Below are positions 25,117 to 32,576 of a stretch of 40,847 nt of DNA, piece after piece. The notes under the pieces are model-generated. The model searched no databases. It had not been told where the DNA came from and was given only the letters and a program-made list of their open reading frames with translations. A program made the translations under genes and the position numbers. The stretch is taken from assembly GCF_004321985.1 (NCBI RefSeq), contig NZ_SCQN01000017.1:1-40847 (forward strand), given 5' to 3'. Position 1 is the first letter of the stretch. Each line of letters starts with the position of its first letter. Origin of the DNA: Castellaniella sp. (lineage in GTDB: Bacteria > Pseudomonadota > Gammaproteobacteria > Burkholderiales > Burkholderiaceae_B).

Positions 25117-25740
25117 TCAACGGTGGGCGTCGTGCGAGTGATGGGCGTGGGCTTCGGCGTTAGCCTGATGGGAGTGCTGGCCGTGTGCAGCGTGGCCGTG
25201 CGCGTGGTCCTCACCCTCGGCATACTTGAAGAAGCTCACGTAAGCGGCCACATAGTCCCGCGCGGCGGCGACGTCATTGATGTCGAAGCCCTTCTTGCCC
25301 AAGGCCACTGCGAAGCGACGGTGCAATTCGTCGCGGCGCTCGGCTGGCGCCAGCGCGAGCACATCGCGGTCGTCGCCGACCTCGAGCGCCCGGTCGGCCG
25401 CCACGACGATGGGATCGATACTGGTGCCGGCTGGCTGGATACCGGTGAACCCGACGCCCTCGCCCATGCGGTGCAGCCGGACCAGGGTCTCGAGAAACAG
25501 CCGGTCGGCGACCTCGGCAGCATCCGCGCCGAGCTTGCGCACCACCAGCGACTTGGCGAAGACCTCGGCCAACTCGATCTCGCCATCGGGCTGGATCCAC
25601 TTGAGGGCGTAGTTGATGTTGCCGGTCTCGAGTGCGCGGCGCCCGTCAACGACAGCAGGGCCGTCGGCGGTGTCGCAATGGGCCTCGGCGGTGGGAACGA
25701 CCGCCTCGACGAGCGATCGCAACAAGGTAGTCATGGACAT
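25117..25740 (-). CDS. HCD-motif protein (DUF6448-like) with short leader and His-rich tail
   Basis: This 207-residue protein has a leader of about 20 residues (MSMTTLLRSL, then VEAVVPTAEA), followed by HCDTADGPAVVDG. The predicted mature protein would start with His-Cys-Asp, and that cysteine is the only one in the protein. The core (about 45-170, with RALETGNINYALKW and GFTGIQPAGTSIDP) is helical and resembles what I know as DUF6448. The last 30 residues hold 11 histidines, a probable metal-binding tail. Nickel superoxide dismutase also starts HCD after a trimmed leader and is paired with a peptidase, but its second nickel cysteine (HCDLPCG) is missing here. The ATG at 25740 has AAAGGG upstream. 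A FixK-like site lies 61 bp upstream of the start. Confidence 0.82.
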   Translation of the reverse strand: MSMTTLLRSLVEAVVPTAEAHCDTADGPAVVDGRRALETGNINYALKWIQPDGEIELAEVFAKSLVVRKLGADAAEVADRLFLETLVRLHRMGEGVGFTGIQPAGTSIDPIVVAADRALEVGDDRDVLALAPAERRDELHRRFAVALGKKGFDINDVAAARDYVAAYVSFFKYAEGEDHAHGHAAHGQHSHQANAEAHAHHSHDAHR

Positions 25741-25800
25741 CGTCTGCACCCTTTCGAGAAGATGATGCGATCAGGCTAGCACGGCGCAGCCACGCCACCT

Positions 25801-25814
25801 TTGACGTTGCTCAA
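25801..25814 (-). promoter_or_regulatory. FixK-type binding site upstream of the HCD-protein/peptidase pair
   Basis: The minus strand reads TTGAGCAACGTCAA, an exact fit to TTGA-N6-(T/G)CAA and one mismatch in each half from TTGAT-N4-ATCAA. It is 61 bp upstream of the start codon, close to ideal for class II activation with a short leader. Confidence 0.6.
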
Positions 25815-25877
25815 TTCGTCGCGGCCGCATCCGTCTTGGCGCGACTCCACCACTATCGCACCCATTCCTTCGTATCC

Positions 25878-26717
25878 TCAGGATGCGCTGGTGAGGCGTA
25901 TCGACTTTGCGATGACGACCCTGACCTTTCTTGCGTCGAGGTCGTGGGCCCAGTCGCCACGCTCAGGTAACGCGTCTGTCACGACGCCATGAGCCTGTGA
26001 TGCATGACCGACCTTGAACATGGCAGTCCGGCCGAACTTGCTGTGATCGGCAACGATGAACGCCTTCTCGGATGATCCGAGGATAGCCTGCGTTGTCGGT
26101 TCTTCATCCATCGAGAAATCCAGTATGTCGCCAGTCTTCGATATGGCGACCACACCCAGTATGGAAAAATCCAGTGAGAAGTGTCGGATGAATGTGGCTG
26201 TGCTGGTGCCAAGGATGGCGCCGTCTGCCTTCCTGACCGTGCCACTGGCTACGATTGTCTCGATGGAATCGCAGTGTCGGAAAATTTCTACGACATTCAG
26301 GTTGTTGGTCACAACCTTCATGTTTCGATTCTTGGTCAGACGTCTTGCCACAGCTTCGACTGTGGTGCCTATATCCAGGAATACGGACGTGCCGTCGGGT
26401 ACTTCCTTGGCGACGGTGGCGGCAATAGCCTCTTTCTCGGCCGATAGCGCACCGACCCTGGCCTCGTAGGGCGGGTTTTCGATACTGGACCCGAATACAG
26501 CGCCGCCGTGGAACCTGGAAAGGATGCCGCAGCGGCAGAGGTGATTTATATCGCGACGGATAGTCTGTGTGGTGACGCCCAAGTCTCGTGCCAAGGCGTC
26601 AATCATCACGAAGCCGTGCTTTCTGGCGAGCTGTACGATGACTCGCTGTCTGGGGAGCGACGATGTTCGGGTGTCCGCCCCTTGCCAGACCTCATTCGAT
26701 TGGAGTGTGTGGTTCAT
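25878..26717 (-). CDS. DeoR/GlpR-family sugar-phosphate-responsive regulator
   Basis: This 279-residue transcription regulator has an N-terminal winged HTH at about 22-75, RQRVIVQLARKHGFVMIDALARDLGVTTQTIRRDINHLCRCG, with the family TIRRDI helix and RFHGGA wing. The C-terminal DeoRC effector domain includes VFLDIGTTVEAVARRL, VVTNNLNVVEIF and SEKAFIVADHSKFGR, the last being the phosphosugar-binding signature. It overlaps the kinase gene by four bases and closes the aldolase-kinase-regulator operon. It probably represses its own operon through the tandem repeats at 29034-29070, with a phosphorylated sugar or sugar acid as inducer. Base use here is less GC-rich at third positions than in the neighbouring MmgE/PrpD operon. 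Confidence 0.93.
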   Translation of the reverse strand: MNHTLQSNEVWQGADTRTSSLPRQRVIVQLARKHGFVMIDALARDLGVTTQTIRRDINHLCRCGILSRFHGGAVFGSSIENPPYEARVGALSAEKEAIAATVAKEVPDGTSVFLDIGTTVEAVARRLTKNRNMKVVTNNLNVVEIFRHCDSIETIVASGTVRKADGAILGTSTATFIRHFSLDFSILGVVAISKTGDILDFSMDEEPTTQAILGSSEKAFIVADHSKFGRTAMFKVGHASQAHGVVTDALPERGDWAHDLDARKVRVVIAKSIRLTSAS

Positions 26718-28165
26718 GCGGCGGTCTCGTCCGTACCTTTGAATGTAGGGAGCAGTGCGGTAATCGCCTGTGTGTAGCGCCGGAAATTTTGCTCGTATAT
26801 ATGATGATTTTGAGGGTCAGGTGTGAATATCCTGTCTGGCTTCAGAAAGAATGCGTTGGCGTCTTCATCGGGTCGCCAGACTTTGAGGGCGTGCCCCGCG
26901 ATGATGCAAAGCCCGATGGTCGTGAGCTCGGTTTCACTGTATCGAATCAACTCCCGCCCCAGGACGTCAGACTTTATTTGTGCAAGTGTGTTGCTTCTGG
27001 CCAGGCCGCCGGCCAAGCGAATGCTGCCAATCTTTGCGCCACACTCGGATAAGGTCTCAGTGATATGACATAGTGAAAACGCGATGCCCTCGTATATCGC
27101 ACGGGCCAGATGATTGCGGTTGCTTTGGTCCAGGCTCAACCCCAAGATCGCACCGGTCGCGAACGGGTTCCATAAGGGCGTGCGTTCACCGGCCATGTAG
27201 GGCAGGAAGATTGGGCTTCTGGTTGTGGGCTGTGTGCTGGCCACGAGGGCATCCATGGCTTCGAAGCTGTCTGCCAAAAGCTCTTTTCGCGCCCACTCGA
27301 GGATGCCACCGGACGAAGCATTTGAACCTCGGGCCAGGAATTTGTCGCGGCCAAATGGTACAGAATAGACTCGCCTCTTCTCGTCTATCAGCACAGACGC
27401 TGACACCACGCCGAAGGACGTCACGGTGCCGGAAATATCCAGGCCGGCACCAGTTTCATGAATACCGCCGCCAATGTATGCACATTTGCTGTCGAACGTT
27501 GCGCTGATGACGGGCACGGCTGGTAGTTGGAACCGGTCGCACAGGGCGGGCCTGAGCGCACCGATGACAGCCCCGATGGCAGTAGTGCGACCAAAAAGGG
27601 CTTCTGGGACTTGCAATTGCTGGCGCACTTCGGAGTTGTAGAGTCGTAACGCGGTGTAGGTATTGATCGTTGAAATACCGGTCAGATACTCATTGAGCCA
27701 GCCGGTAGCGTCCAGCAGGCGGTGCGTTCGTGCGCAGAGGGCAGGCTGGTCACGCAAGCGAAGCCAATGCGGAAGGGGATCGGCGATCGTCGTTCGCAGG
27801 CCGTAGGGATTTGAACCAGAGCAGGTCCGTACCGCCTGCTCGACGGGTTCGATATGACGGGCTGTTCGATGATCGGGGTACATGAGGGCGGGCGTCAGCG
27901 CACGGCCAGCCGAATCTACCGCAATGTAGCCTGCGAGAGGTGCCGCGACTGCCAAGGCATCAGGCGCGAGCCCGGTACGACCCAGTTCGCCAAGCGCCTC
28001 ACCCAGAAGTGTTGCCCATTCTTCGGGCGATTGCTCATAGATGGGGCCGTTTATCCGTGATTGAACCGCATGGGACCAACGCCATAGTGCTTCTCCGTGG
28101 CTGTTGACCACGGAAATTCGCAGGCTCTGCGTGCCAAGGTCAATGGCGGCGAAAGAGACAGACAC
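26714..28165 (-). CDS. FGGY-family carbohydrate kinase
   Basis: This 483-residue ATP-dependent sugar or polyol kinase begins with the ATPase-fold motif AAIDLGTQSLRISVVN. It contains YEQSPEEWATLL and PLPHWLRLRDQP, the signature-like LDISGTVTSFG, FLPYMAGERTPLWNP, and the C-terminal ATP-binding segment IRLAGGLARSNTLAQIKSDVLGREL. This pattern is closest to xylulokinase- or erythritol-kinase-like members, but the substrate cannot be fixed by eye. It lies between the HpcH/HpaI aldolase gene (32-bp gap) and the DeoR regulator gene (4-bp overlap). This suggests phosphorylation of a sugar or sugar acid whose backbone is then split by the aldolase, or the reverse order. Confidence 0.92.
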   Translation of the reverse strand: MSVSFAAIDLGTQSLRISVVNSHGEALWRWSHAVQSRINGPIYEQSPEEWATLLGEALGELGRTGLAPDALAVAAPLAGYIAVDSAGRALTPALMYPDHRTARHIEPVEQAVRTCSGSNPYGLRTTIADPLPHWLRLRDQPALCARTHRLLDATGWLNEYLTGISTINTYTALRLYNSEVRQQLQVPEALFGRTTAIGAVIGALRPALCDRFQLPAVPVISATFDSKCAYIGGGIHETGAGLDISGTVTSFGVVSASVLIDEKRRVYSVPFGRDKFLARGSNASSGGILEWARKELLADSFEAMDALVASTQPTTRSPIFLPYMAGERTPLWNPFATGAILGLSLDQSNRNHLARAIYEGIAFSLCHITETLSECGAKIGSIRLAGGLARSNTLAQIKSDVLGRELIRYSETELTTIGLCIIAGHALKVWRPDEDANAFFLKPDRIFTPDPQNHHIYEQNFRRYTQAITALLPTFKGTDETAA

Positions 28166-28197
28166 CAGCCTGTTCCTTTGATGATTTCCTGTGAAAG

Positions 28198-28971
28198 TCA
28201 GGCGTGGAAAGGTTCAAAAGGCACCTCCGCAAGCAATGCCGCATTGGAACGCATGGACGATATGACGGCCCCTCGGTCGGAGCCCATGGCGATGAATGCG
28301 TATCCCATTGAGGCATAGTGCTTGGCCTGTTCAGAGTTGCGAACCAGAATGCCTGCCGCTTTTCCATGTTTGGCTGCGGCCTTTGCAACTTTCCTGATGG
28401 CTGCGTCAAACCGAGCGTCGTCCGGGTTGACGGATAAATCGATACTGAGATCGAAAGGCCCGACGAAAAGCACACTGATGCCATCGATCGCTGCGATCTC
28501 ATCGACGTTTTCCACTGCTTTTCGCGACTCGATCTGCGCAACGATGGCCAGCTCTTTGCTTTCGGTATCCAGGTAGGCTCTGTAGTCGGACCCGTAGCCG
28601 CTGGCTCGCGTCGTCTGCGCGATGCCCCTGGGTGATCCGGGTCCGACGCGCACCATGTCGACAATTTGTCTGGCGAGATCTGGAGTGGACACGTTGGGAA
28701 TCATCAGGCCAGCCGGGCCCATATCCAAGATGCGCTTGAAGACCGCCAGTTCGACCGCGGGAACGCGGACGATGACTTTGCTTTTGGACGAACCAAGAGC
28801 CTGAATCTGGTGCATCAAGTCGTTGTCACTTCCGCAGCCGTGTTCCATATCGATGAGCAACCAATCGTAGCCAGACCGGCCTGCTATTTCTGCTGTAATA
28901 GCCGAACCCAGGCTGAGCCAGGCGCCGCTGACCAACCTGTTTTGCAAAGCGCCCTGTTGGATCCAAGTCAT
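28198..28971 (-). CDS. HpcH/HpaI-family class II aldolase
   Basis: This 257-residue metal-dependent pyruvate aldolase is related to 2-keto-3-deoxyrhamnonate and 4-hydroxy-2-oxoheptanedioate aldolases. YDWLLIDMEHG holds catalytic His44. VIVRVP holds the pyruvate-binding Arg69. MIPNVST, AQIESRKAVENVDEIAAIDGISVLFVGPFDLSIDL (metal Glu and Asp) and a C-terminal GYAFIAMGSDRG follow. It should split a 2-keto-3-deoxy acid to pyruvate plus an aldehyde. It is the first gene of the operon with the FGGY kinase and DeoR regulator. The start is chosen at MTWIQQGALQNRL; its ribosome binding site is weak. Confidence 0.92.
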   Translation of the reverse strand: MTWIQQGALQNRLVSGAWLSLGSAITAEIAGRSGYDWLLIDMEHGCGSDNDLMHQIQALGSSKSKVIVRVPAVELAVFKRILDMGPAGLMIPNVSTPDLARQIVDMVRVGPGSPRGIAQTTRASGYGSDYRAYLDTESKELAIVAQIESRKAVENVDEIAAIDGISVLFVGPFDLSIDLSVNPDDARFDAAIRKVAKAAAKHGKAAGILVRNSEQAKHYASMGYAFIAMGSDRGAVISSMRSNAALLAEVPFEPFHA

Positions 28972-29033
28972 CTAAAGGTCTCGCTTTAGTAGCGGTGCAG
29001 ATCGTTGAAAATGCACCTTATCGGCACCGACGG

Positions 29034-29070
29034 ATTGATTATTTGTGAACATTATTGATCGTAAATGAAC
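29034..29070 (-). promoter_or_regulatory. Tandem direct repeat GTTCA-N6-ATCAAT, probable DeoR operator
   Basis: On the minus strand the 17-mers GTTCATTTACGATCAAT (29070-29054) and GTTCACAAATAATCAAT (29050-29034) share all eleven non-spacer bases and repeat with a period of 20 bp. They lie 63-99 bp upstream of the aldolase gene. DeoR/GlpR-type repressors bind tandem repeats of this sort. Within the 28972-29224 gap no other feature stood out. Confidence 0.62.
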
Positions 29071-29224
29071 GGTAAGGTTACGACAATTCAGGAAGATCCC
29101 TAGGAAACCCCAAGCTAGATCCTGGTAACTTCAGTCTTTCCGACTGACGTGGCGCTGCAGGTATTGGCGGTGCGCCAGTCCCTTGCGGATCAGCGAGTTG
29201 TGGATTTTTTGTCGGGATTTCAGA

Positions 29225-30175
29225 ATGAACACACGAGCCCTTGGAAAAACCGGCCTGAACATCACGCCCTTGGTGTTCGGTGGAAACGTATTCGGCTGGA
29301 CGGCCGATGAGTCCACTTCCTTTCAACTGCTTGATGCGCTGACAGACTCCGGGTTGAACGCCGTCGATACGGCCGACAGCTATTCGCGCTGGGTCAGTGG
29401 CCATCAGGGCGGAGAGTCTGAAACCCTCATCGGCCGTTGGCTGCAACGCCATCCGGGCAAGCGCGACCAGCTGGTGCTGATCACCAAAGTCGGATCGGAC
29501 CTGGGGCCGATGAAGAAGGGCTTGTCGAGGCGTTGGATCACCGCAGCCGTCGAAGACTCGTTGCGTCGACTCCGTACCGACTACATCGATCTGTACCTGT
29601 CACACTGGCCGGATCCGGACACCCCCTACGAAGAGACCCTGAGCGCCTACCAGATGCTGCTCAAGGCGGGCAAGATCCGCGCGATTGGCGCTTCCAACCT
29701 GGACGCGGGCCAGCTGACACAAGCGCTGGACGTGGCCAAGGCACACGGCCTGCCGCGCTATGACGTGTTGCAGCCCGAGTACAACCTGTACGACCGATCC
29801 AAATTCGACGGCGCCTTGCGCGATCTGACCACGCGCGAGAACATTGGCGTCATCACCTATTACAGCCTGGCGTCGGGCTTTCTGTCGGGCAAATACCGCT
29901 CTCGGGCCGATCTGAACAAAAGCCCGCGTGGTCAGGGCATCGCCAAGTACCTGAACGAGCGCGGCGAGCGCATTCTGGCGGCGTTGGATCAGGTCTCCGA
30001 TGCGCAACACGCCAAACCCGCTGAAGTGGCGCTGGCCTGGATCATGGCGCAAGACGGGATCACGGCGCCCATTGCCAGTGCCACGAGTCTGGACCAATTG
30101 CAGAGTCTGGTGCGCGCCACCCAATTGACGTTGACCGCCGAGCAGCGGGACGTGCTCGAAGAGGCCAGCCGTTGA
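29225..30175 (+). CDS. Aldo/keto reductase
   Basis: This 316-residue NADPH-dependent (beta/alpha)8 oxidoreductase opens with LGKTGLNITPLVFGGNVFGW, and the catalytic tetrad is complete: Asp48 and Tyr53 (VDTADSY), Lys88 (LITKVG) and His127 (YLSHWPDPDTP). EYNLYDR, the late ITYYSLASGFLSGKYR and a C-terminal IMAQDGITAPIASATS cofactor segment fit the family. The ATG at 29225 starts directly at the conserved region, and an upstream in-frame ATG was rejected. The 3' end overlaps the arfB start by four bases. The substrate is unknown. Confidence 0.92.
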   Translation: MNTRALGKTGLNITPLVFGGNVFGWTADESTSFQLLDALTDSGLNAVDTADSYSRWVSGHQGGESETLIGRWLQRHPGKRDQLVLITKVGSDLGPMKKGLSRRWITAAVEDSLRRLRTDYIDLYLSHWPDPDTPYEETLSAYQMLLKAGKIRAIGASNLDAGQLTQALDVAKAHGLPRYDVLQPEYNLYDRSKFDGALRDLTTRENIGVITYYSLASGFLSGKYRSRADLNKSPRGQGIAKYLNERGERILAALDQVSDAQHAKPAEVALAWIMAQDGITAPIASATSLDQLQSLVRATQLTLTAEQRDVLEEASR

Positions 30176-30579
30176 GTCCATACCGCTATCGGGTTCGTGA
30201 ATCCGAAGTCGAATTCACGGCCATCCGGTCCCAAGGCGCGGGCGGCCAGAACGTCAACAAAGTTTCCAGCGCCGTCCACCTGCGCTTCGATATCCGGGCT
30301 TCCTCACTGCCCGAGCCCGTCCGTGAACGCCTGCTTGCCCTTGGTGATCGTCGGATCGGGGCCACGGGGATGGTCGTCATCAAGGCGCAATCCAGTCGCA
30401 GTCAGGCGCAGAACCGGATGGAAGCGCTGGCACGCCTGCAGGATCTGATCGATCGTGTCAGCGACACCCCAGCTGTCCGGCGCCCCACGCGACCGACGCA
30501 GGGTGCACGCCGGCGCCGCCTGCAAGCCAAAGCCGAGCGCAGCGCCATCAAACAATTGCGTGCCAAGGTCGCGGAGTGA
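30172..30579 (+). CDS. arfB: Alternative ribosome-rescue factor ArfB (peptidyl-tRNA hydrolase)
   Basis: This 135-residue protein rescues stalled ribosomes without tmRNA by hydrolysing peptidyl-tRNA and inserting its basic tail in the mRNA channel. GAGGQNVNKVSSAVHLRFD holds the catalytic GGQ at 24-26. The C-terminal tail (TRPTQGARRRRLQAKAERSAIKQLRAK) is strongly basic, as required. The size matches E. coli ArfB (140 residues). Translation appears to start at a TTG that overlaps the stop of the aldo/keto reductase (TTGA), an unusual and probably weak coupled start that would keep expression low. Confidence 0.93.
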   Translation: MSPYRYRVRESEVEFTAIRSQGAGGQNVNKVSSAVHLRFDIRASSLPEPVRERLLALGDRRIGATGMVVIKAQSSRSQAQNRMEALARLQDLIDRVSDTPAVRRPTRPTQGARRRRLQAKAERSAIKQLRAKVAE

Positions 30580-30602
30580 GTCGAAGCGCGATACTCGAAC
30601 CA

Positions 30603-30920
30603 TCAGCGGTGGACGGCCAGCCAGATCGTAGGACCATCCGGAGCCGTCGAATCGACACGATGTCTGAGGCCCGATGGGATCCAGTAGTGGTCACCCGGTT
30701 CCAGCGTGATGAGGGTCTCGCGGCCCTCAACCTCGAGCGTGGCCGAGCCTTGCAAGACGATGACCCATTCGTCTTCGTCCTGTTCGTACCAGAAGCCAGG
30801 TGGGCTTTCCTGCCCGTGAGACACGATGCGCTCGATGCGCAGGCCTGGGACGTCCAGAAGATCGTCGAACGCTTCACAGCTTGTGTCAGCGGGCATGGCA
30901 GCAAAGAGGTTCTTGAGCAT
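30603..30920 (-). CDS. Small cupin-domain protein
   Basis: This 105-residue single-domain cupin carries the two motifs WYEQDEDEWVIVLQGSATLEVEG and LEPGDHYWIPSGLRHRVDS. The histidines of motif 1 are replaced by Glu/Asp, with one His kept in motif 2 (LRHRV), so metal binding may be altered. It lies alone and convergent to arfB. Small cupins of this type are metal or ligand binding proteins of varied roles; no function can be assigned. Confidence 0.85.
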   Translation of the reverse strand: MLKNLFAAMPADTSCEAFDDLLDVPGLRIERIVSHGQESPPGFWYEQDEDEWVIVLQGSATLEVEGRETLITLEPGDHYWIPSGLRHRVDSTAPDGPTIWLAVHR

Positions 30921-31041
30921 GTTGGCTCCCTTTTCTGAGTGAGCTGCCCGATGCGCGTGCCTATTCCTGCGACGTTAGTGACAGCCAGACGGATAGGCCA
31001 CACAATAGCGCCTAAAAACATAAAACATAAAAGGAGACACC

Positions 31042-32457
31042 ATGACGCTGTCCGGAGATTCACCTGACTGGTCCATCACGCAGCAATCGGAAGCGCTGGC
31101 TTCCGGCCATCTTTCCGCCGTCGAACTGATCGGGGCGTACCTCGAGCGCATCGACGCGCTGGATGGAAAGCTGCATGCTTACGTAGAGGTCTACGCGACA
31201 GAAGCTCGTCTCGCAGCCGAGGCAGCGGACAAGGCAAGACGCTCCGGCCATGCGCTAGGCCCGCTGCACGGCATCCCGATTGCCCTCAAGGACCTTGCCG
31301 ACATTGAAGGCCGCATCACCACCGGCGGTTGTGCCCTATGGAAGAATCGCCGCTCGAAAGTCACTGCAACACTGGTCAGACGCCTGATCGCACAAGGCAT
31401 GATCGTGCTGGGCAAGACCCACATGGTGGAATTCGCCTTTGGCGGCTGGGGCACCAACACTGGCATGGGCACGCCCTGGAATCCCTGGGACCTGCAGCAG
31501 GCGCGCACTCCAGGAGGGTCCAGCAGCGGCTCGGGTGTGGCGGTGGCGGCCAGGTTGGCGCCCTGGGCTCTGGGTACGGACACCGGTGGCTCGGTTCGCC
31601 TGCCTGCATCCTTGTGCGGCATCACCGGCCTGAAGACCTCGGCGGGACGCATCAGCAACTACGGCGTGCTGCCGCTGAGCCAGACGCTGGACACGCCGGG
31701 CCCCATGGGAGCTACTGCCAAGGACGTGGCGCAGTTGTATCTGGTGATGCAAGGTCCGGATCCGTTGGATCGCCGTACCCTGGGATTGCCGCCGGAACTG
31801 ACGCTGCGCACCCTGCACAAGGGCGTCGCCGGCCTGCGGCTGGCCCGCATGCCCGACAGCGAACGCGAAGGCGTCTCATCGCCTGTTCTCGCCGCCTATG
31901 ATCGATCGCTGGACGAGCTCTCCCGCCTCGGGGCGGAAATCGTGTCCTTGAGGCTCCCGGTCAGCTTCTCTGACGTGGCAGCCCTTAACGGCCGCATCAT
32001 GGCGGCGGAAAGCTATGCGCTGCTGGCCGATACCGTCGACGACGTCGATCTTGCGCTGGATGAAGACGTGCGACCGCGCATACTGGCGGGGCGCGGCATC
32101 ACCGCGTACGACTATCTGAGGGCGCTCGCACGGCGCAACCAGATGATCGACGAGTTCGACCATGCATTGGCTGAAGTCGATGCGCTACTGACCCCCACCA
32201 CGGCGACCACGGCGATCCCGCTGACGCAGGTCGACCAGGGAAATGCGCCTTCCCGTTTCACGCGGTTCGCCAATTTCCTGGATCTATGCGCCATCGCCAT
32301 GCCCAACGGCGCTGATGAAAACGGGTTGCCGACATCGCTGCACGTCATGTGCCGGCGCTACGACGAGGCCATGGCGCTGCGTATCGGTTGCGCCTATCAG
32401 AAGGCAACGGACTGGCATATGCGCCGCCCGGTGCTCGACACCCACTTCGCACACTGA
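31042..32457 (+). CDS. Amidase signature family enzyme
   Basis: This 471-residue hydrolase has the Ser-cisSer-Lys triad of the family: Lys83 in IPIALKDLADI, the serine cluster TPGGSSSGSGVAVAA with the cis-Ser near 160, and the nucleophile Ser184 in GTDTGGSVRLPAS. It resembles GatA-like and Atz-type amidases but, with no gatB or gatC nearby, it should act on small amides rather than tRNA. The start follows AAGGAGACACC. It is the first gene of an operon with a complete TRAP transporter, a DUF2848 protein and an aldo/keto reductase. An imported amide, ureide or carbamoyl compound is a likely substrate. Confidence 0.92.
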   Translation: MTLSGDSPDWSITQQSEALASGHLSAVELIGAYLERIDALDGKLHAYVEVYATEARLAAEAADKARRSGHALGPLHGIPIALKDLADIEGRITTGGCALWKNRRSKVTATLVRRLIAQGMIVLGKTHMVEFAFGGWGTNTGMGTPWNPWDLQQARTPGGSSSGSGVAVAARLAPWALGTDTGGSVRLPASLCGITGLKTSAGRISNYGVLPLSQTLDTPGPMGATAKDVAQLYLVMQGPDPLDRRTLGLPPELTLRTLHKGVAGLRLARMPDSEREGVSSPVLAAYDRSLDELSRLGAEIVSLRLPVSFSDVAALNGRIMAAESYALLADTVDDVDLALDEDVRPRILAGRGITAYDYLRALARRNQMIDEFDHALAEVDALLTPTTATTAIPLTQVDQGNAPSRFTRFANFLDLCAIAMPNGADENGLPTSLHVMCRRYDEAMALRIGCAYQKATDWHMRRPVLDTHFAH

Positions 32458-32469
32458 ATCAACATATAC

Positions 32470-32496
32470 GGCGGCGTCACAATGCATCTTGCCGCC
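32470..32496 (+). other. GGCGGC/GCCGCC hairpin between amidase and dctP
   Basis: A 6-bp stem with a 15-nt loop lies 12 bp after the amidase stop. There is no T-run, so it is more likely an mRNA-processing or stabilising element than a terminator. Confidence 0.35.
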
Positions 32497-32576
32497 TCTG
32501 GCCCCCCCTGCTCCAAGGGGAATCATCGACGGGATCCGTGCACCTGCATCGGCCCACTTCGGAAGGAGACTCGCAT

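Noticed and set aside
24714-25223. A longer start for the S26 peptidase
   Set aside because: The extra N-terminal Thr/Pro-rich stretch is the frame-shifted reading of the His-rich tail of the upstream gene; the ATG at 25115 is coupled to that stop and gives the normal box B position.
25117-25740. Calling the HCD protein nickel superoxide dismutase (SodN)
   Set aside because: The second nickel-ligand cysteine and the DLPCGVYDPAQ motif are absent and the core is not SodN-like; only the leader, the HCD start and the peptidase partner are shared.
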